Below, in pieces: positions 59,219 to 64,000 of a DNA stretch of 64,000 nucleotides. The DNA is taken from NCBI RefSeq assembly GCF_015082335.1, contig NZ_BLRL01000003.1:434001-498000 (forward strand), given 5' to 3'. A program made the translations under genes and the position numbers. The notes under the pieces are model-generated. The model was not told where the DNA came from, ran no database searches, and worked only from the letters and a program-made list of their open reading frames with translations. How positions within the stretch are numbered: the first letter of the stretch is position 1; each line of letters opens with the position of its first letter. This DNA comes from Moritella sp. F3. GTDB taxonomy: Bacteria > Pseudomonadota > Gammaproteobacteria > Enterobacterales > Moritellaceae.

Positions 59219-61690
59219 TTATAGACAAGTTGAAAATAACGGAGTAGTACCCACGGCAGCACCTACATTGGACAATTCAAGTGAATTGCTTGCTGCTTTA
59301 GCATGTGTAGCAACTTGTTTTTGCATCTCTAATGTTGCATCAAGTGCAGCTGTTGCGCTAATTGTCGCTATACCTGAAGATGTTGGGTTGATTAAAGAGC
59401 TGTGATGACCTTTCATGAAACGAACCACGCCTGCATTCACAGTTGTTGTATCACTGTTGTCGATACAACCAAGTTCTAATGCTTTAATTAATGGCTCTGT
59501 ACCCACAAGAGAACCAGAAGTGCCTTGATTAGGTAATGTTTGGTCTGAAGGGTTTGTACCTCCCGTTGTAATATCACCAATAATTTCAATTAAGTGAATG
59601 TTGTCAGTATTATCAGCGAGTCTTACTGCGTAGTTTATCGGGTCTGATGCTTCTATTTGAGTTTGAACAGAGAACAATAAACCAGGTATGAGTGCTTCAG
59701 CATGACTTGCAAAACCTAAATATGCTGCTGATGTGCGGTCTGAGATTATTCCCTTGATTTGATCTGCGGTATATCCTTGTGACTCGGCAATTTGAGCGAC
59801 AAGTCCATCTATAACCACGGGACCAAAAGCTGGGCTATCAAGGAATACGCCAGTTAATCCACCCGCTGGTGCAACCAGAGATACGCTTTTAACACCAAAT
59901 ACAGCAGATAAAGTCGGGTCATTGGCAACGGCAGTAAACATACTCGCAGTGATCGCACCTAGGCTTAAGCCGTGTACGGACACCTGTGTCGCATCAAATA
60001 ATATAGAGCCATCAGTGTCTTTGAAATCTGAAATCTGCATACGTAGCGCCAGTAAATCAGAGATTGCTTGGCGGAAATTATCACGTACAGTTAAACCACT
60101 GGCTATATTCACAAAGTTTGTGACGGAACCATTAGTATAGGGAACACCAAATGAAGAGTCAGTTGCACTGATTTCATAATCACCACCGCTCCCGTCATCA
60201 TAACCACGACTACCGTGCAGTGGCATGTCAATCGCAATCGTTGCAAGACCCTGTTCAGCTAAGGCACCTGCATTCATGAGGGTTGTTTCTTTATACGTTC
60301 CTAACCCATGCACTGCGATGTTGACAGGCCAACCAGAACCGGGCTTAGTTTTGTTGTTTGGTACTGTGATCTGAACCGCAAGTGTTTGTTGGTTAATAGG
60401 ATTAGCAAGAGGGTTAAAACGGGTAAGTAACTTGGTTGGGTCGATACCTAGATTACAGCCGACTAAACCACTTGTATCAGCTGCTGCCGAAGCAATACTC
60501 ATACCACAAGCCCCAATTAGCGTTGGATCATCTATTAAACCTTTTTGAACGGCACCTAAAATTGTTACTGGGCTATCACCAGCGGCTTTCCAATAGCTGT
60601 TATTTACATTTTCTTCAAGGTAATACGGCACTGTGATACTTGATGCATATAAATCAGTATTTTGCGCTTGAGTATTGATAATTGGTATTGCTTGAAGGGC
60701 TGGAACTTCATTATAAACCGAATTTATTAAAGTTGTATTAGCAGCGGATACAACAGGTAGTAAGTTAGGGTAAGCTCCATTAATAAGAGCCTTTGATGCA
60801 TCAAATTTAGCTTTATAGAGCATTCCCTTTGCAGTATCAATCACATTGAATATTGACTGGGTCGTAAAAACACCCGTGTGAGTAACAGTACTTGCATCAA
60901 TACCAACAGCAGTAATAATATCACTATCGTAATGATTGATTAGTTTTTGCAAACCTATAGCGCTGGCATCGGCCGGATCTGAAGGATCTCCGATAGGATT
61001 TTCTGCGTAGTCTCTTTTCAGTAGTTGATAAGTGACACTACCGTTAACAGATTCACCTTCACTGTCTTTAATCAAATTAGTTGTCAAATACATGTAACTG
61101 GCATTCTCAGCAAGCGGTTTTAATGGTATTACAGCAATAGAGTGACCATTCACAGCAGTTATAAAATCTTTGTCAAGACCATATTCTAATTCGTCTGCTG
61201 GGTTAATATCGCAAACTGTTAATGCGAACTCTTGTCCTGAAGCAGCTTGACAAGCAGCAGCAGTTGAAGCGGATAGAGGGCCACCAAGCCCAACAGGGAA
61301 AATGCGTACTGCACCAGCTTGCTCGATGCTTGCTGCATCTAACGTACGATTTTCGTATAAATCAACACCAATGGAGATAGGCTGAGTTGTTGACCACCCA
61401 TCTAATGCACCAATAGCATACGTGTTATCATCATAAGTCATTGTTTCACCAGCCGCTGAAGCTGCTGCGATTGCGGTTAATTCATCTGGTAGCTGCAAAG
61501 TACCGTCGGTAGTGCCGCTAAATAGCAAGTCGTTAGGTAAAGACACAACTCCATTTGATGGATCAAACTGTATGCGGCTGCTGGTATAAAGTTTGTTTTC
61601 CTTAACGTCTAATACTTCAGTATCTGAATCGCAAGCTGTGAGGGCTAAGCTTGAGATTATTAACGAGGCAAGTATTGTTTTTCTTGGCAT
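59219..61690 (-). CDS. VolA/Pla-1-cef family outer-membrane lipase lipoprotein
   Basis: 823 residues from the ATG at 61690 (a TTG nine bases earlier is possible). Signal peptide with lipobox ALTAC, so lipid-anchored. The N-terminal part holds Ig-like or Big-type domains; the alpha/beta hydrolase core follows with the nucleophile Ser576 in HGLSLGA. VAVHGLGTYKETT carries the oxyanion HG motif (in the translation INIAVHGLG is preceded by WPV). Family members hydrolyse lysophosphatidylcholine or other host and environmental lipids at the cell surface. A His near the C-terminus (MKGHHSSLI) may complete the triad. Confidence 0.87.
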   Translation of the reverse strand: MPRKTILASLIISSLALTACDSDTEVLDVKENKLYTSSRIQFDPSNGVVSLPNDLLFSGTTDGTLQLPDELTAIAAASAAGETMTYDDNTYAIGALDGWSTTQPISIGVDLYENRTLDAASIEQAGAVRIFPVGLGGPLSASTAAACQAASGQEFALTVCDINPADELEYGLDKDFITAVNGHSIAVIPLKPLAENASYMYLTTNLIKDSEGESVNGSVTYQLLKRDYAENPIGDPSDPADASAIGLQKLINHYDSDIITAVGIDASTVTHTGVFTTQSIFNVIDTAKGMLYKAKFDASKALINGAYPNLLPVVSAANTTLINSVYNEVPALQAIPIINTQAQNTDLYASSITVPYYLEENVNNSYWKAAGDSPVTILGAVQKGLIDDPTLIGACGMSIASAAADTSGLVGCNLGIDPTKLLTRFNPLANPINQQTLAVQITVPNNKTKPGSGWPVNIAVHGLGTYKETTLMNAGALAEQGLATIAIDMPLHGSRGYDDGSGGDYEISATDSSFGVPYTNGSVTNFVNIASGLTVRDNFRQAISDLLALRMQISDFKDTDGSILFDATQVSVHGLSLGAITASMFTAVANDPTLSAVFGVKSVSLVAPAGGLTGVFLDSPAFGPVVIDGLVAQIAESQGYTADQIKGIISDRTSAAYLGFASHAEALIPGLLFSVQTQIEASDPINYAVRLADNTDNIHLIEIIGDITTGGTNPSDQTLPNQGTSGSLVGTEPLIKALELGCIDNSDTTTVNAGVVRFMKGHHSSLINPTSSGIATISATAALDATLEMQKQVATHAKAASNSLELSNVGAAVGTTPLFSTCL

Positions 61691-62152
61691 CCTGTCCAAC
61701 CTTATTTTTTATAATCAACATAAAGAAATAACATTATAGAAATAGTAATGCGGTCGTGTATATGCAAAGTGAACAGGTTGTTTCGTTTATGTTAACTGCT
61801 TTGCGTAAAACACAATGAGCTTTAGCTTTTATGTGAGCAAGATCAAAATAATATGAGACGAAAGTAGCAGGTGTAGACTCATGATTATGTTTAAATGATT
61901 AGACTTTAGCGTAATCATGCATATTTTATAACCAGTTAAGGGTAGTTATAATACTTAGTGCTAAATTGGTTTAATCAAATAATGATACTAAGGGGTCGGA
62001 TGAGTGAAAGTGAAACATCATAAATAGCACGAATAACCTCTTGTTATAAATGTACATACTGCTTGAAGCGCATTTATACGCTTTTTTTGTTCTCAATTTT
62101 ATGTTTTGTTAACTAAACTCATTTATTAATAGGGCGCAAAGGATATGAGTGG
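61691..62152. other. Intergenic region, nothing recognised
   Basis: 462 bp between the divergent lipase and GGDEF genes; AT-rich, no gene, RNA or repeat supported. It must hold both promoters. Confidence 0.4.
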
Positions 62153-63142
62153 ATGTTAAGAACATTTAATGGGTGTGCACATGAGTGGTTTATCGCTTTA
62201 ACTGAATCGGAAGATGAAGCAAAACTCGATGTCACTCTGTTGGCGTCTATGCAGGCTATTTTGGCCACATCACGTATTGCTGTATTTGCTGTAAAGAAGG
62301 TACTGAAAGAGCAGAGCGCCGCGTTAATATGTGATAATTTATCTGGTTTAGATTTTTCCTCACAAGCCATCGATGATCTCTACCAAAAGTTGCAGGATAA
62401 TAAGATCCATATCTCAGAATCGTTGGAAGAAAGGGTGAGTTACATTCCTATCTGCCATGGAGAGTCAGTTATTGGTTTTGTGGTTGCCGCTCATGATTTG
62501 GGGGATATAGCGAGTACTAAGCAACTCAATACAGCGATAAATTTATTACACATTTATGCTAACCAGCAGCATATCTTATTTAAGAACAGACTTGATCCAC
62601 TGACTGAACTACTAAATAGACAAACCTTTAATAATAAAATGATGGAAGTCATCACTGGTCATGATCATAATGAGCGCCGTGATCAGATTGATGAACATTG
62701 TGCTTGGTACCTCGCCATGCTAGATATTGATAACTTCAAACAGGTGAATGATCGGTTTGGTCATGTCATTGGTGATGAGGTATTAATATTAATGGCGGGC
62801 TTAATGAAATGTAATTTTCGTAGTGAAGATTATATTTTCCGCTATGGCGGTGAAGAGTTTAGCGTACTGTTTAAATGCGCCGATGAAGACACCGCTGAAC
62901 ACATATTAGAGCGTTTAAGAGAGACGATTGCAGGCTATGACTTTCCACAAGCGAAAAGTATGACAATGAGTATCGGCTTTACAGAATTAAAGAGTTGTAC
63001 CTTAATACCAAAGCTTGTCCAGCAAGCCGATTTAGCGCTTTATCACTCGAAAGAGTCAGGACGAAACTCGGTGACAAACTTTAAAATAATTGCACACTTG
63101 CACAATATTGATTATGTCACTGAGCACGAACTGTTTAAATAA
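62153..63142 (+). CDS. GGDEF diguanylate cyclase with N-terminal sensor-like domain
   Basis: 329 residues. The C-terminal cyclase domain has the active motif GGEEF at 232-236 and an inhibitory I-site RSED five residues before it, so it is likely active and feedback-controlled. LLNRQTFNN begins the domain. Residues 1-145 form a soluble, GAF-like region (IPICHGESVIGFVVAAHDLG), with no membrane segment, which may sense a cytosolic signal. AAAGGA lies upstream of the ATG. Confidence 0.9.
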   Translation: MLRTFNGCAHEWFIALTESEDEAKLDVTLLASMQAILATSRIAVFAVKKVLKEQSAALICDNLSGLDFSSQAIDDLYQKLQDNKIHISESLEERVSYIPICHGESVIGFVVAAHDLGDIASTKQLNTAINLLHIYANQQHILFKNRLDPLTELLNRQTFNNKMMEVITGHDHNERRDQIDEHCAWYLAMLDIDNFKQVNDRFGHVIGDEVLILMAGLMKCNFRSEDYIFRYGGEEFSVLFKCADEDTAEHILERLRETIAGYDFPQAKSMTMSIGFTELKSCTLIPKLVQQADLALYHSKESGRNSVTNFKIIAHLHNIDYVTEHELFK

Positions 63143-63159
63143 CCTTAGTTATCAATCCA

Positions 63160-64000
63160 TTAGTTAGCATATTCATGCTGATAATGTTCAATTCCCATTT
63201 CTGATACAAGCACTTGCGTTGCTTGTGCATGGCTCATCTTAGTTTCTGCTTTTTCAACCAAGATCAATGCTGCTATATCTGTCAATGCATATCCGGCTAA
63301 ATTTAAATTAATCAGCACTGACTGTAGTGGAGATAATGACGGATTAAAGGCTGCATTTTCAATATAACGACCAGTAATGACTATACCTGTTGTTGTTTCT
63401 AAGGCAATACCTGCATGGCAATGGCTGTAAGGCGCATAGCTAGTATTTGCAGCCTGTAATGCAGCTTGTACTAGCGATGAATCGTTTTCTTGTTGCAAGC
63501 TCAAATTAACAGGCTGAGCGGCTAATAGTGATTCGCTAATGCCCAGATCAATTGGACCGAAAGAATCAGGCAGCAAGGTTGCTAGGCTTTTTACACCTGT
63601 TGCTTTTAAGTTGACACTTAACGTTGGCGCACAGTGTAATTCATTCATGAACTGACGGCAGTGACCACAAGGGCTATCTGTCACTGTGACATCTAAAATA
63701 GCAGACTCATGATGGCTAAAGGCATTATTAATCGCGGCTTGTTCAGCATGGACACTGTTGAATAACGCTTGATTGATAAATTCGTAATTGGCACCAAAAT
63801 ACAGGTTACCTGATCCAGCTCGTGCGATTGCGCCGACATTAAAATTAGAGATAGGGGCAACAGAGTAGGCTGCGGCTAACGGTAATAAACTGAGTAATAA
63901 TTCTGGGGTTTCTAGTGCAGAATGCAGTTGTAATAAGTCAACATCGCCAGCATGAATAACACCTTTAAAATCAGGTTTAGAAATTATAGGTAGAACATGG
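63160..64000 (-). CDS. cdd: Cytidine deaminase (N-terminus beyond window)
   Basis: Deaminates cytidine and deoxycytidine in pyrimidine salvage. 280 residues are present; the family's long form (E. coli type, about 294) implies roughly 14 N-terminal residues are missing beyond the right edge. The catalytic zinc site is readable: HAEQAAI in VHAEQAAINN and SPCGHCRQF about 40 residues on. A second, non-catalytic deaminase-like half follows (YAPYSHCHAGIAL), as in the two-domain enzymes. Confidence 0.93.
   Translation of the reverse strand, partial: HVLPIISKPDFKGVIHAGDVDLLQLHSALETPELLLSLLPLAAAYSVAPISNFNVGAIARAGSGNLYFGANYEFINQALFNSVHAEQAAINNAFSHHESAILDVTVTDSPCGHCRQFMNELHCAPTLSVNLKATGVKSLATLLPDSFGPIDLGISESLLAAQPVNLSLQQENDSSLVQAALQAANTSYAPYSHCHAGIALETTTGIVITGRYIENAAFNPSLSPLQSVLINLNLAGYALTDIAALILVEKAETKMSHAQATQVLVSEMGIEHYQHEYAN

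Overview
The window looks like chromosomal DNA of a marine, probably cold-adapted gammaproteobacterium. The gene families are typical of Moritella, with Psychromonas, Shewanella and Vibrio relatives as alternatives. This is judged from gene content (nrf ammonification cluster, norspermidine operon, four clustered chemoreceptors, WS/DGAT, VolA-type lipase) and low GC; no ribosomal RNA or other marker gene is present to fix the genus.

Layout. 1-3.9 kb: a minus-strand, translationally coupled ECF vitamin-transporter operon (S component, fused double ATPase, T component) whose last gene is a phosphopantetheinyl transferase cut by the left edge. 4-14.7 kb: Gfo/Idh/MocA oxidoreductase, MgtE, a WS/DGAT-TetR pair, NlpC/P60 lipoprotein and YjjX, a Cys-rich small protein behind a Fur-box-like site, a DMT exporter facing its MocR-type regulator, and a lipoamide-dehydrogenase paralogue that has lost its FAD/disulfide domain. 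14.9-23.1 kb: a complete nitrite-ammonification (nrf) cluster, with nrfA transcribed away from nrfBCD and the haem-lyase genes, and a strong terminator between nrfD and nrfE. 23.1-31.8 kb: DUF368 (PopT-type), a sphingomyelinase-like enzyme coupled to a possible folding chaperone, a very large ABC protein with a dead ATPase site and a cyclic-nucleotide domain, SMI1/KNR4 and AlkD-like proteins.

32.3-41.2 kb is the accessory part. Single genes (YjdM, Sel1-repeat protein, ankyrin lipoprotein, C39-like protein, short tyrosine recombinase) are separated by attC-like repeats that share a CTAAGCC...GTTAG 3' end, followed by a mercury-resistance operon merR-TPFA. No integron integrase is visible, so this resembles an orphan cassette cluster (CALIN). 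merP carries a one-base loss in an A7 tract and an 8-bp repeat expansion. 41.7-47.2 kb: a norspermidine biosynthesis operon (ddc, carboxynorspermidine dehydrogenase, nspC, dat), followed by an EAL phosphodiesterase. 48.3-56.9 kb: four tandem dCache chemoreceptors; three keep the amino-acid-binding motif and one has lost it. 57-64 kb: DsbA-like lipoprotein, 2OG-Fe(II) oxygenase, VolA-like lipase, a GGDEF cyclase and cytidine deaminase cut by the right edge.

Several starts were moved from the longest open frame because a ribosome-binding site or family alignment favours an internal one (S component, nrfB, nrfE, sphingomyelinase GTG, ABC protein, nspC, dat, EAL protein, chemoreceptor 3, oxygenase, lipase). 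All functional calls come from reading translated sequence, without database searches.
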